Notes: generated from the letters alone by a model not told the origin. A stretch of DNA of 64,000 nt from Diphasiastrum complanatum (GCA_029204225.1 CM055095.1:26088503-26152502), one strand, 5' to 3'; positions 36,629 through 50,467 are shown, counted from the stretch's first letter. Program-made: numbers and translations.

Positions 36629-36810
36629 TGGGCTTGCCAATCTTGTTGGCATTTCACAAACCATGGATTCACTAGTGGGTTTTGTTCAACTCTTTATGAA
36701 AGCTTTTAATGTTACTAGTTCGTCCTTTCAGGCATCCTTATATTTTCCATTTAGGCTCTTTGATCTAAAAGAGCTTTTCTTAGTTTACTCTAGGCTCTCT
36801 TGTTCTTCCA

Positions 36811-36812
<2 letters not shown>

Positions 36813-36872
<60 letters not shown>
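36813..36872. repeat. (CT)30 microsatellite
   Basis: Pure TC/CT run; a second run follows 62 bp later. Confidence 0.97.
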
Positions 36873-36876
<4 letters not shown>

Positions 36877-36933
36877 TCCCTTTCTCCCCTTTTATTTCTT
36901 CTCTCTTTCATGCATTCATGCTCTCCTGCGTGT

Positions 36934-36934
<1 letters not shown>

Positions 36935-36990
<56 letters not shown>
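36935..36990. repeat. (CT)28 microsatellite
   Basis: Pure CT run. Confidence 0.97.
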
Positions 36991-36993
<3 letters not shown>

Positions 36994-38982
36994 AATGGTT
37001 TTGTTTAGTATGGAATTGGAATCCAACTATTAGAGCTCGTGTTCAAGTTCGCACTCCTGGAGCTTCATTTTCAGTGATAGTATGTGAGTGCTTATATATC
37101 TCAGTGATAGTATGTGAGTGCTTATATAACTCTCTTTCTTCCTCTCCAAATGTTAAAAGCTTACCCTAAGTTTCACCATGCATTTTCTCTAAGAAAAAGC
37201 CATTGATAGTGTGTTTTTATGATGGAATTGAGCAATGATTTTTTATTATATATAAAAGAAAAAATTCATAATATTTTCACAAAAAGTATTGGCTTAAGTT
37301 ATTCGTAGCAAAAACTATTCTAGGGTTATAGAAGAGAAAAATAACAAATTTGGGGTTGGCCCCAACTTATAATGCTTTTTTTTCATAACGAAATAAAAAA
37401 TACTACTTTTTCTTCCTTAAAGCTATTGCTCTCACTTGCTTGGCCTTGCTACATTCTAAACCTACTAACATTAGTCTTGCACAACATGGAATATGATAGT
37501 GTATGCCATGGGGGGAGTCTTAGGTTATAAATAGATCATTGTTTCGTAGTAAATGCAATAGCAAATTCATCTCAATAAAGTATAAATATAAGCTATTGTG
37601 GATGTTGGCCTACAATGATTGAAGAAAAATCTTCAATAATCCAAGTAATCCAATTGGCATGTGAGGTAGTGTCTCATCTCTATTACAATAACATACTTCT
37701 TGTAGGCGAATTGTATTGTCCTCTTTCTCTCAAGTCGCAAAAGTCATGCTAGTAGGTCATTAACATTCTAAAAGCTAGAAATTTGAGATTACCCTTTTGC
37801 ACATATAAGCCCAACTTGTAGGCTTTTAGGATAAGTGCTAGTATTTAAATAAAAAGATCTCAACAAATAAGGCTAATTGTGCAAATCTTATCTTACCTTA
37901 AGATTCACAAAGACCACTAACAAAGACCACTAACGTGGTGGCAACTAAAAAATGGAGTGCCATGTCATTCAAGCCTCCCATTCATTATATTTTGCATCCA
38001 AGTAATCACAATTTTTTATTTTGAGTTTTGCATCCTCAAGGCTGAGCATAAGTCTTTTATGAAGGTTTCTATCTACTTTTGTTATTTCTACTGTTGTAAT
38101 AATGTAGGTTTTGTGGATGGTTAGAAGTGTTAGGAATGGAAAAAGAGTTGTGAAGGAGTGGATAGTAGTAGCATGAAGTAGATAAGTGAGTAGGATCATG
38201 TTTTAAGATAGAATAAGAAAAATATTTATTGTTGGACCTTGGTATCGCTCTCAATCGGACGAAATCCCATCTATACTACAACAACGATGCAAGAATTACC
38301 TCCTTTAAGGTCCCTTTTAGCTTGGGAGGGGATCTTGCTACATGTGGTATAGTCGTGGAGGAGATAAATAGCTCTTCCCATTGTAGTTAACATTGAGGGT
38401 ACTTGTTATGTTGGAGCCGGTTTTTGGAGTGTTTAATCCATGATAATTGTCGGTTTTTTTATTTATTTAAAGTTTTTAATCTAAATTATTCTAAATATTT
38501 TAAAGCAATGCATATGTAATTGATTATATGTCGTTCGAAGTCTGTTGTTCGGCAATATTGGACCAATATTTGAGAAGGTGAAAAATTAGTCCATCTGTTA
38601 TGCCCTAATACCTACCCTAATACTGTCTTTCTCGGCATGAAGTGTGTTTGCAAGGTAAAGAAGCTGAACTGAGCAGCAAAGGGTCCCTTGGGTTCATATC
38701 AAACGAAAAATACATGAAAGTGTGGCCACCTTTTGTTGACATTCCGGCATGTATGAACTAGTTTCAACCAATTCTAGGACCGAGATGCTTAGTTTCCCTG
38801 AGTGCACAAAACCTTGCATTGTAACTTGTCCAGGGCTTCTTAGTAGATTTTTTGAACTACTAACTCGTCGAGAGTGTGACTAATCAAAAGACATAGTAAC
38901 TTGGCCATCACTTGCCACAAATAACAAAGGTATGGTTTTACTTGCCATCTATACAAACAAATTCACCACACTCAAGATTACA

Positions 38983-38983
<1 letters not shown>

Positions 38984-39064
<81 letters not shown>
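38984..39064. repeat. (TA)n-(TG)n-(TA)n compound microsatellite
   Basis: TA tract, then GT tract (about 38999-39042, one TATG break), then TA tract ending ACTAG at 39068. Confidence 0.95.
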
Positions 39065-39065
<1 letters not shown>

Positions 39066-39170
39066 CTAGTAAAGAGTGCCCGTCGTTGACGTGCAAAGGA
39101 CAATGGTTTAGGAGGAAAGCCAATGGTCGTCGGGTGGCCGATGTATGTGTGTGTATGTATGTGGCCGAAG
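39064..39170 (+). repeat. Dispersed terminus repeat, copy 1
   Basis: Begins CTAGTAAAGAGTGCCCGTCG right after a (TA)n tract. It goes on with GACGTGCAAAGG, ATGGTTTAGGAGGAAAGCC, ATGGTCGT, GGCCGATGTATGTGTGTG and TATGTGGCCGAAG. The same blocks in the same order occur on the minus strand at about 54755-54880, and in short form at 58786-58880. Confidence 0.8.
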
Positions 39171-39279
39171 TGTGCCCGCCGATGTGTGTTGTGTGTATGG
39201 TGTGTGTATGATTTGTGCATGTGTGTATGAGTGTGCATGTGCATGCATTGATTTCTCAAAAACTCGATATCTTTACAAT

Positions 39280-41336
39280 TCCCTAGACTGCTTCTAGGGT
39301 TCCTAGCTTGAACGCACATTTCTTTGTGCATACTGAACTGCTTGGAGCCCGGTTTGTTGATGCGGATTCGTCTCGACGTGCAGCACTGGATGGAACAGAC
39401 GACATGCAAGACGGAGCCCATCCGACGATATTGGACCACTTCTCGAAAATGCCAAAAAGTAGTCCATTTATTGTGCCCTAGTGGCGTTCCTCCCGACACG
39501 AAAGTCGTTTTCAAGCATACGATGCCGGAATTGAGCAACAACTGGTCCAGTGGGTTCGTGTTGAGCCCACAATCCTCTGGACACCTACCAGCCAAGGTTC
39601 TGACTGTTTTTTACTGAATCCGACCAATTTGACGGGCCTAGAATCCCAGGACTACGTTTAGGGTTTCTAGTTCGCGTGCACGTTTTGCTATGAGTACTGA
39701 ACCGTTTGGATCCCGGTTTAGTCGTGTGGGTTTGTCTCGACGTGTAGCACACGACGAAATAGAGGGTCTGAAAAACGGACTCCGTTCGACGACACTGGAC
39801 CAATTCTCGGGAAAGTTGGAAAGTAGTCCATTTAGTGGCATTTCTCCAGACAGAAAGGGTGTTTTTGGATAGACGACGTCACAATTGAACCACAAATGGT
39901 CCTGTGGGTTCATGTCAAGGTCACGAACCTATGGACACCTCCCATCCGAAATTCTGACCATTTTTTACTGAATCCGACCAATTCTTGGCTCGACGGGCCT
40001 AGAAATCCTAGGACTACGTTTAGGGTTTGTGGGTCGGATGCACGTTTCACTGTGAGTATTGAACCATTTGGAGCCCAGTTTCGTGCTGTAGGTTCGTATC
40101 GGCGTGCAACATAGGACGGAACAGACGGTCTGAAAAACGGACTCCATTCGACAACACTGAACCAATTCTCGGGAATGTTGGAAAGTAGTCCATTTATGGC
40201 ATTCCCCCTGACAGAAAGTGTGTTCTCAGGCAAACGGCGTCATAAGTGAACTGCAAATGGTCTTGTAAGTTCGTGTCAAGCCCACAAACCTGTGGACACC
40301 TCCCGTTCAAAGTTCTAACCGTTTTCTACTAAATATGACCAATTCGACGAGCCTAGAATCCTAGGACTACGTTTAGGGTTTGTGGTTTGAACACATGTTT
40401 CACTATGAGTACTGAACCATTTGGAGCCCAGTTTAGTGTTGTAGGTTCGTATCGGCGTGCAGCACAAGACGGAATAGATGGTCTAAAAAACGGACTCCAT
40501 TCGGCGACACTGAACCAATTCTAAAAAATGTTGGAAAGTAGTCCATTTAGTGGCATTCCCCCCCGACAAAAAAGGGTGTTTTCAGACAAACGACGTCAGA
40601 ATTGAACTGCAACTGGTCCTGTAAGTTCGTGTAGAGCCCACAAACCTGTGGACATCTCCTGTCCAAAGTTCTGACCGTTTTTTACTAAATCCGACCAATT
40701 TCTGGCTCGATGGGCCTAGAATCCCAGGACTGCATTTAGGGTTTCTGGTTCGGAGGCACGTTTCGCTGTGAGTACTGAACCGTTTGGAGCCCGATTTAGT
40801 CCTATAGGTTCGTATTGGTGTGCAGCACAAAACAGAACAGACTTCTTGCAAAATGGACTCTGTTCGTTGACACTGGACCAGTTCTCGGAGATGCTACCAA
40901 TTCCTGGCTCGACGGGCCTAGAATCCTAGGACTACGTTTAGCGTTTGTGGTTTGAATGCACGTTTCACTATGAGTATTGAACCATTTGGAGCCCAGTTTA
41001 GTGTTGTAGATTCGTATCGGCGTGCAACACAGGACGGAATAGACGGTCTAAAAAACGGACTTCATTCGGCGACACTGAACCAATTCTCAGGAATGTTGGA
41101 AAGTAGTCCATTTAGTGGCATTCCCCCCGACAGAAAGGGTGTTTTCAGATAAACGGCGCTAGAATTGAGCTGCAAATGGTCCTGTGGATTCATGTTGAGC
41201 CCACAAACCTATGGACACCTCCCGTCCGAAGTTTTGACCGTTTTTTTACCGAATCTGACAAATTTTTGTCTCAATGGGCTATAATCCCAAGACTGCGTTT
41301 AGGGTTTCTGGTTCGGAGGTACGTTTCTCTATGAGG
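39280..41336 (+). repeat. Tandem repeat, period about 357 bp
   Basis: The marker GACGGGCCTAGAATCC recurs at 39631, 39992, 40346, 40709, 40911 and 41272 (spacings 361, 354, 363, 202, 361). A further diverged unit precedes it from about 39280. Each unit contains TTTAGGGTTT, GAGTACTGAACCGTTTGGAG, AAAACGGACTCC, ACACTGGACCAATTCTCGG, GAAAGTAGTCCATTTAGTGG and GTGGACACCTCCCGTCC. The 202-bp unit has lost about 160 bp. No coding frame is conserved across units. Partial copies lie at 38530-38715, 41785-41942 and 44505-44628. Confidence 0.92.
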
Positions 41337-41784
41337 ATAGTTCCGAGAGCGTGAAGTATGAATTTGTTTAGGGTTGAAATAGGTGCTACCCTTACTGAGG
41401 CTCAGAGAAGATCTGCCTTGTAATCCTGTATGTTCAATGTTTGAAAAGCCAATAGACTTTTGAGCTAAGAAAATGGTAGCAAAGCTTTTGGAATTTGAGA
41501 AAAAGTGCAGAGAGCTAAGAGAAATTAGTAGGCGACCAGTCAGGCTAGCTAAATATAGGTGCAGGTGAGTGAAAATAAAAAATGGAGGGAAAAAATCCAA
41601 GACTTGCTTGCACTCTCAACTATTTGCAACAGTCCATCGAGAGTTTGGAATTGTTCTATGATGTCTTATTAGCTATTGATATATACAATTACTATCTTTC
41701 CTCCTCATATAAAGTATTCACATTGATTGGCATGGCAGAAATGGATCGTGTGTGTATATGTGTGTATGAATTTTTTGAAGACGA
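41337..41784. other. Non-satellite insert in the 357-bp repeat
   Basis: About 450 bp without satellite sequence splits the last unit; satellite text stops at about 41336 and resumes at 41785 (TACTGTGGACACCTCCCATC). Low-complexity, no recognised protein. Either an insertion or a different sequence joined between two satellite fragments. Confidence 0.45.
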
Positions 41785-41942
41785 TTCGTACTGTGGACAC
41801 CTCCCATCTGAGGTTCTGACTGTTTCTCACTAAATGTGACCAATTCCTGGCTCGACGGGCCTAGAATCCCATAACTGCATTTAGGGTTTTTGGTTTGAAC
41901 GCACGTTTCTCTATGAGTACTGAACCGTTTGGAGCCCGGTAA

Positions 41943-44900
41943 AAATCTTCTCAGATGCTTCAATTATTTGAAGAGTCTTCAATGCAAATTTTGCATCAGC
42001 AGAAGATGATCAGTCTTTTGTGCACTGACCTCATACTTGCTCTTTATATTTGCAAACTCACATTCTCAAAACCCCATGTGTATCAATTGAGTATAATGCT
42101 TTCTTTCTATGCATCTCATATTCAGAACAAAGTCTGTAGAGCTACCTTTAAGAAAGGAACTGTTATATTTTGATTTTTGCCACTGAGTAATGATATTTCC
42201 ACTATACACTCACTTTTGTACAATCGATTTTCTAATATATGTACTTCAAAGACTGTTGTTCTAACAGGTCTGATCATTAGTTAGATTACTTAAAGAAACA
42301 AATAGGAAGTTAATCCACTGAGTTGGTTTTCTGGCTGTCCAGCAATATGATGATATCTATTAGAAGGCGATCTATCTTTTAGCTATCATTGGTTGTTTTC
42401 AGAAGAATTAGTATCTTGATGTCCAGCCCTTCAACCTTGTCAAACCTGTGTACTACAGGCTGAAGTAATGATAATCTTCTCTTTCCTTGATTATTTTGGC
42501 AGAAGCTCGTGTTTATTTTTTAAAATATTTTTAGACTACATCTTTATTAACCGCTCATGCCAAGGACATTCTTATAAAGTCTAATAGAAAAGTAAGTATT
42601 ATAGATATTCTACAAAAAGTTATCAAATTTATTGACAAACATCTCGTAGGTCTGGCTTGACAATTCAAAACCCTTATCATAGGCACAGTAATAGTGGTTC
42701 AGATCACTTTCATTCACATGAATTGTTGCAAACTAGTTTAGGAATTCTCTTAAGTAGCATTAACAAACTACCTCGCTACATAGGCTTTCACAGTACACAA
42801 ATCGGAGTAGTGTTTAGTTAGAGCTTATCACAGTCTTTTTCCAGTTGGCATAGATATACAAGCACTTAATGAGTTTTCTATGTGCAGATTCAAATCCGTC
42901 CATGACTTACCTAGACCATTGGATCCAAATGTGAGGTTTTCGGTCAAGTAGATTGCTGCACATAGGCTCATAAATTCAAATTGAGTCACGTAGATCGCTG
43001 CACATAGGCTCATAAATTCTGCTAACAACCTGAAGATTTCATAGCAGATGTTGAATGGAGGCTCTATTTAACTTTAAGTGAGGAGGCATGAGAGATAGGA
43101 GATACAATACTTCATCCTGTTCTGAGCGCTGACTCACATTATAAGTAGAACGATCATCATACTCTTTAGAAAATTTTGCATATCAAACTCAAATCAGGAA
43201 ATGTTATGAGCAATAGTTATTGGCGGTTGGAATAGCGGGACTATCAGGTTGGTTTGAATTCTATTCAGGAAACTTATGGTTGTTGCAGTAGCAGGACCAT
43301 CTATTTGAAAGGCTTGAACTCAACTTATCGACAATAGGGTATATGTAGATTTGCTGCTTAAGTCTGCAACAGAAGAGCTAAATTAATGATAGAATCAGTT
43401 TTTTTATTGCGTTCTCTTATTGTAAAAGATCCAATATTGAGTGAAGTAGGATTTGATCTTTCGAAATTGGCACTCGACAAATGGGATTTGAATATAGTCA
43501 TATGTGGAGGACATAGAGAGGCGCATCATTTCTATAAAAGATTATTTGTCTAGAATTAACTTTGCGTATGAAGTAGTCTTACTTTGAAATACCTTAAATT
43601 TTTTTCTCAATGCGGGTTCCTTATGCGCAAACAGTCAACAAGCAAACATGTTGTTCTCCCAAACAGCAAAAACGAATTTAGAGCAAGGCCTCACTTTCTA
43701 GAACTTATTGTTTTACATGTCAATCATAAATCGCTTTCTGTTTGGATGAGGATAAGACAGAAACTCACGGCTATGATCAATGAGGAATATACTAGCAATC
43801 AATGATCGTGCTACTTGATGCTGTGTAACCAGGAGAGATACACACTGCAAGACACCCACCCTTCGAATTGGCTCCATACCTTTTTTGCACCCGCGGATTC
43901 ATTTATGAAGTCATCCATGACGCTGCTACACTGGAAATGAGCAAGTTGCTTTTATGGTTATGAAAACCTGTTGGTAAAGGAGGGCCGAAGTAAGGGCGAT
44001 CCAGCCCGCAACAAGACCCGTCCGTCCAATAGTAGGTTTGCTTACTTGTCTCTCTCTTGCTATTGGAAATCGCATTGCCACCGCTTTCAGTCAAATTTTC
44101 GTCTTTAGTTCCTTTCAAAGCAAATCCAACCAATCGCTAATATGCATTTCGGATGCAGAGGTCCGATTCAAGAAGGTAACAATTTGTCATTTGATATGGA
44201 GGTGTCTCAGAAGCGATCATAGAGTTTAGTCATGCAAGAAAGGCATGGACAAGAAAGAAGTCGATGAGCCACAATCTTTGTTCAATGCAGATTGAGGCCG
44301 TGCTTTGATATTAGTGCGACTGTCCACAATAAGCTTGTTGCTGGCCAAAGGAGAATGCTCTCCACCATGACCTCTCCTGAATTTGAGAGAGAGATCATGT
44401 CCAGGTAATTTGAATTTTGAATTTTGAGTGGGCCATTACATGTATGCATGGGGAGGAGGGCCATGCATGCTCCTACCCATACATGCATCCTCCTCCCCAA
44501 GTTTTTTAGTTTGGAGCCCGATTTGTTGATGCGGACTCGTCTCGACGTGCAGCACTGGATGGAACAGACGACATGCAAGACGGAGCCCGTTGCGATATTG
44601 GACCACTTCTTGAAAATGCCAAAAAAGTAAACGACCGACTTTATCAGCACACCAAGCAGGTTGTTGCAAGTATGGATAAAGTTAGATACCAGTGATGAAA
44701 AAAGGGATTGAAGTCTCTCGGAGACACTAATATCAATTATTCAAGATGCCCAGTTCTTGGTGAGCCCTAAAATAGTGTGCAATTGAAAAATGAACACCAT
44801 TCATTCGACCTTCCATCATATGAATGTATTTTATAGCTCTCAAAGATGACAATACTTGAGGTGATGTAACAGTTCGACCAAGGTTACCAAAAGCAAAAAA

Positions 44901-45240
44901 CTTGTCTTTCAAATGAGAAACGGGATTGGATTAAAATTAAAACCAGAAGATCGCATGTGTTAGGATTTCAGAGGTAGATTGTCACATCCATTCCTAGCAA
45001 GGTACTACAGGAGCAAGAGGAAAGGATGGGACATATTGATCAAGCAAACGTGTACATCATCGAGTAGCATGATGAGCATTGTAAACAGATTGATCATCAA
45101 CATTTTCAGACTGATTGGGTCTCCACCTGGATGGTCCAAGATCTTGATTCACCTGAGATCTAAGACGATAGAGTTTGTTCTCATCATTTGGATGCGGTGT
45201 AAACTCATCCATAAGTTCTTCTGATAAGTTGGCCATGAGA
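41943..45240. other. Gene-free stretch with scattered repeats
   Basis: No gene recognised. A 38-42-bp tandem pair occurs at about 42948-43024 (TAGAT.GCTGCACATAGGCTCATAAATTC). A GC-rich inverted pair around 44435-44503 (GCATGGGGAGGAGGGCCATG ... ATGCATCCTCCTCCCC) is followed by a satellite fragment (44505-44628). An open stretch at 44301-44405 (CFDISATVHNKLVAGQRRML, then STMTSPEFEREIMSR) reads like protein and ends at AGGTAATT, which could be a splice donor, but I cannot name it. Confidence 0.45.
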
Positions 45241-45279
45241 ACTGACGGGATTCAACTCAAATGTGATACAACTGGTAAA

Positions 45280-46560
45280 AAGATGACAAAAAATGCTACA
45301 AAATTTTTTTGCGACAAAAAATGCTACAAAAAATTTACAAGAAAAAATCCCGAAGGTAAAAATGCTACAGAAATTTTCGAAAAAAACTTCAAATTTTTTC
45401 TCTTTGCGAAAAACGCCACAATTTTTTTTTTTCAAAAAGGGACAAAAATTTGCGAAAAATACGAAATATTCGTGAAAAATTGAAACGATTTTTTTTTTGC
45501 GATACAACCGACAAAAAAAATTTGGCGAAAAAAACGTCAAAAAATTGTGCAAAAAATATGACAATTTTTTTTTACAACTTTGTTTGTGACGAATTTTTTG
45601 CGACACTTTTATTGCAAAAATTTTTTTTGCAAAAAAACGTCAATTTTTTTTTTTGACAAAAAAACCACAAAAAGTACGACACAAAAAAATAACTATGAAA
45701 AATGCGACAAAAGTAGTAATATATTTTTTTTAAAAGCGACAAAAATTTCGCAAAAAAACAAAAAAAAAAACACAAAAAACACGACAAAAATTCGAAAAAT
45801 CTACGAAAATTTGCAAACGAAACTACGAAAAAATATGCAACAATTATGAAAACACAAATATCTGACACAAATATGCGAAAATATGCAACAAAAATACATG
45901 ACAAATGCGACACAAAACTACAAAAAACGCGACAAAACCACGAAAAATCATGCCACAAAATCACAAAAAATTACATGTTAAAATTTCACGAAAAAACTAC
46001 GAAAAAACGTGAAAAAGTGTGACAACAGTTTTTTATTTTGTGAAAAAAATGAGAATTTTAAGTGTCCAAATTGTTTTTGTTTATTTTTAAAAATGCGGGG
46101 GAAAATTCGCGAAAATGCAACAAAAAATTTGCGAAAAATGCGACAATTTGTTGTAAAAAGCGACGAAAAATTCACGAAAAATGCTACGAAAAATTCACAA
46201 CAATTTTTTTACTGTCCAATTTTTTTTTAAAATGCGCACTTTTTTTTTCTTTTTTTGCAGGTCGTCGGATGCAATCGTCAGAGAAAGTCTTTTTGTGTAG
46301 TTCGTTGGATGGAATTGTCGGACCCAATTTTTTAGAAAAAATTTGAAAAAGAGAATAGACTCAAAAAATGGAGAAAAATAGAATAGACTCGAAAAAAAAT
46401 TTGGACAGTCGTCAGATGCAATCTTCAGAGGGCACCGTCAGATAAGATCGTCAAATTGAATTTTTTTCATTGTAAATTGTTGTCGGATGCACGTCAGATC
46501 GAAATTGAAAAAAAAAACTCAAAAAAACAGGAGAAACTTGAAAATTTTGAAAACTCGTAA
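45280..46560. repeat. A/T-rich short-unit array A
   Basis: About 1.3 kb built from variations on 20-25-bp phrases such as GCGACAAAAAATTTGCGAAAAATGC. CGACAAAA and GCGAAAA words recur dozens of times separated by A or T runs. From about 46250 the words change to GTCGGATGCAATCGTCAGA. Many accidental frames (Phe/Lys/Asn-rich) result; none is credible. Confidence 0.85.
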
Positions 46561-48873
46561 AAATCAAAAAAATTTAAAATTGTCTGATGAGATTATTGAC
46601 AGATGCAAATGTCAGAAAATTCAAAAAAAATAGAAAATCGGCAGACGAAATTTTTTGGCGGATAGAATTTTGTGGCGGATGCAATGAGCAACAGATGAAA
46701 ACAATAAAAAAAGAGCGGTGCGATAGTGGAAGCAGTGGAAAGATGAAAATTTGATTTTTTCTGATTGTCGGTGTCCAGAAATACAACAAGCGGTGGCGGT
46801 GGTGGTGGGTTTTTTTTTCTGGAACGTGATGTGTTAGATTGCACCGGTCTGAGGGCTCAACAAGAGCGTTCTGAGACAATTTAAGGTCTGACAAAGAAGA
46901 ATCTAAAATGCGAGGCTTTTTAACTCTCTTTTCAAAGTCCTTTTCATCTTTCTCTCACGGTACTTGTTCGCTAATGAGAAATGCACGACAGCAAGAGCAA
47001 CAAAAAGCAATTTAAAATTAAAAAAGTGTGTTGTAAAAATAAGTTCCGGATAAAAAGCCAAGAAGATTGTCAAAAGCAACTAGCGCCAATGTTTGCAGCT
47101 CGCTCTACTAGCTCTATTGATCTACTAACGTCTATTCAAACTCTATTAGCAGTGACTCTCTCAATGTTTGCATAGAGATCTTCTATGTCTCTAACAGCGA
47201 TTCTCATAGAACTTGTTTACCAACAACCAGTTATGTCGTAGTAGGATCTCTCATGAATGATTCTAGTAAGGATGACATCTACTTGTCTGTCACAACGGAA
47301 GCTTGACAACGTTTAGCAATGGTTCTCTATCAGAATGTTGGCTCGATACTGTCTGACAGAGATTTAATTTGACAAGGATTCACGTTTACAAATCTATATG
47401 CAACGACTCAGTCACAGAATCTGGTTGTAGTATAATAGTGATGTACCCACTTGTCAAAGGCACATCTACGACCTGATTCAGAACCTTATTTGACAATGGT
47501 AGCTCATCTTGAATATAGGATCTGTCAAGAACTCGTTTTCTACAGTTCTCCAGTTCTATTTCAGATTGATTCATTATTGCTTACAAACTACAGATTGTTG
47601 CTAAACTAAACTAAACAAGAACATGGAATTAAACTAAATCTACTCCTATTGAAATCAGAGAATCAACATCAGCTCAACAACTTCTAGACTAAAGCAATGA
47701 AAATCCTAGAAAGAGCTTCCTACAACTATCACTCAACAGTTGTAAGAGGAACTTCTCCGGGAGTAGAAACCAGGAGACATCAGAAAACAGTGGAATGGTA
47801 GATCAATCTCCGAGTCTTGCACATCTACCTGATACTAATTTCAAACCAAACTTTAAGAGAAGAAAACATCAACAAGCACATTCATACATCAGTACCCAAA
47901 CAAAATGCATGAAGATGGAGCATGGGAAGAAACACAAGTAGAATGATCTTCAATTAACAAAGCAACAACATTTCAGTACAAATTACATGCCCTAGAACTC
48001 GAGGAGGAGGCTCCTATCTATACCCATGAGCTGTAGAACTCAATTGCATAATATTTTGGAGTCCACCTCTTGCAACAGAGTGAAACCCAATCTATAAAGA
48101 TTTGAGTTCCACCTCTTACTTGATAATAGGAGGCCTCTTTATTTCAAAACATAACTCAAGTTGAGATAATCTAATTTGCTAGCTCCAACATGGCTATCCA
48201 TCTTTCGGGACATACCATGGGGTTCACAACTGTATATTTTAGCCTAACACTATAATTCTCGTGCTTTCAGACTCGGCTCTCAACTGCATCTCTACTAGAA
48301 GCCCTTTTGAGTGGAGAGGCTTTGCATCGACACCTCGGGGCATGGCATCAGCTAACAGTTTTCAATAAGAAATCACAAAGATATGAAACTTCTCAGTTCT
48401 CTTCTACCACTTATACCAAGCAAATCAACACATAAAATAGTGAAATCTTGATCAACCTATGATCTATCCTCAATCTAATGACTTTTGCCACTTCATAAGA
48501 TTGAAACACACTCAAATGAAGTTAAGAAACCTCAATATCTAGAGATCGAATCAAAATTAGGCTTTGACAAAATCACAAAAAATTGATTATTTCAAAATCT
48601 ACATGCAAATGCCAAAAGCTTGATATGAAATCTATTAGCCACCACTTAGGCTTTTCCAATGATCAAAAAATCAGCCAAATCCAGCATGAAATGTGAGAAA
48701 TTGGAATTGATCAAGATTATGACTCTATGTAGGGTTTTGATCTACAAAAGATCCAATCTACATATGCAAGAAACTCGATTTTGGTGTAGAATCCAATCTA
48801 GCATGCTCTAGCATTGAGATCTTCTCCAAATCATTGATAGATGTGATTGATTTCTTCATAACCTGAAACACAA
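46561..48873. other. Gene-free region, probably leader or body of a Copia relic
   Basis: Lies on the body side of the minus-strand PBS at 48874, so some of it should be Copia leader or interior, but no gag, protease or reverse transcriptase motif is visible on either strand. Words like TGACAA.G.TT recur at 47100-47560 in sequence resembling degraded repeats. Confidence 0.4.
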
Positions 48874-49476
<603 letters not shown>

Positions 49477-50033
49477 TTTCTGAAAATTCAAATTACCCTC
49501 CTTTTTTCATGGATGCTCTTCCTTCGTCCAAATCAATGCTCTTAGCAAGATCATCTTTTGCCATCCATCGCCCTCCTCCTTGCCCTCTATAATTGCATTG
49601 CTGAAGAATGTTGTCCATTCTGTAAAACTGTTTTCTTCAAGGTATGTTAGAGCCAAAATTTAATAGAATGTTGTCCATTCTGTTAGCTTCCTGAAATGGT
49701 CTTTTGCTGAACATTTCGGCACTCCCACAACGCGAGAATCTACATCGTATTCGTGGTAGATCCTGGAACTGTATGTGCGTTTTTAACATATTTGCATGCT
49801 TGTGTTTGCAGTTGAGTGCTAGCGTACATGGAGGGAGGACTGCTTTATAAAACTCGCTAACAAAATTGAGTTGGGTGTGAACATGAACACGACAACTCTC
49901 ACGCTGGAGAACGAAAAAGAAAATCCTGGACATCGTTTGGTGGCATTTTCTTTCGATTCTAGTCCTCATGGAAGATAAGCGATTTCAGTACAAATTATTC
50001 ATTGACATACACATTTTGTCCCATTGTAATCAT

Positions 50034-50189
50034 GTCAAGATTGTGGCCTGTGATGCAGCCTGCATTGCAAAATCACGGCAGCTATGAGTGCCGCAACAAG
50101 TGCTTTAGGGGAAATTCATCAACTACATTTGTGATTTCGTTTCGAGCGATAGAGATGGTAGATTAACGGACGATGAATTATCGATGGGG
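50034..50189 (+). pseudogene. TFIIA gamma C-terminal end and 3' sequence, partial copy
   Basis: Begins GTCAAGATTGTGGCCTGTGA, coding VKIVACDAACIAKSRQL and stop TGA at 50085-50087. Then comes about 100 bp of 3' sequence. It is a diverged duplicate of 50414-50568, which is the end of the better copy that follows. The sequence upstream of 50034 no longer matches. Confidence 0.7.
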
Positions 50190-50191
50190 AG

Positions 50192-50467
50192 GGGGCTGAT
50201 AGAGGCCCTGGATGAGATGGTGATCAATGGCACCATTTTGTTGCTCTTGGCTGCGAAAGTATTGATGTGAAAGTGTTGCGGACAAAGGTGCACTCCAAAA
50301 TCAGCTTCAAGGGTCATCTTCACGCTTACATGTATTGTGACAGTGTTTGGACATTCAATTTGACAAATGCTAGCTTTCATACGGACAATGATGACGTGCA
50401 AGCAGTGAATCGTGTCAAGATTGTGGCCTGTGATGCACCATGCGTTGCAAAATCACAGCAGTTGTGA
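50192..50467 (+). pseudogene. TFIIA gamma subunit (TFIIA-S) pseudogene
   Basis: Plus-strand frames give LIEALDEMVINGT (family: CLTETLDEMVQSGT), then after a small deletion and frame change RTKVHSKISFKGHLHAYMYC, DSVWTFNLTNASF and VNRVKIVACDAP, stop TGA 50465-50467. The order and motifs (LDEMV, KGHL.TY..C..VWTF, RVKIVACD) are those of the small TFIIA subunit, which helps TBP bind promoters. The N-terminal FELYRRSTIG and the QFDKSM segment are missing and no intron interrupts it, which suggests a retrocopy. The spacing shows one internal deletion with a stop (TGA after AAKVLM). Not functional as it stands. Confidence 0.85.

Larger units (their letters stand above)
36031..38900. other. Downstream intergenic region with microsatellites
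   Basis: Contains the 3' end of the BSD gene (no clear polyadenylation signal chosen), two (CT)n tracts, and a tandem pair of 30-bp units at 37074-37133 (CAGTGATAGTATGTGAGTGC). AT-rich non-coding DNA follows from 37.2 to 38.5 kb. A single diverged piece of the 357-bp satellite is at about 38530-38715. No other gene seen. Confidence 0.6.

Noticed and set aside
39280-41336. CRISPR-like array or coding tandem repeat
   Set aside because: Units of about 357 bp without short identical repeats and unique spacers, in a plant genome; stop codons occur in all frames across units.
45205-46346. Phe/Lys/Asn-rich frames on both strands
   Set aside because: Low-complexity AT-rich array; frames exist because stop codons are diluted by AAA/TTT runs.
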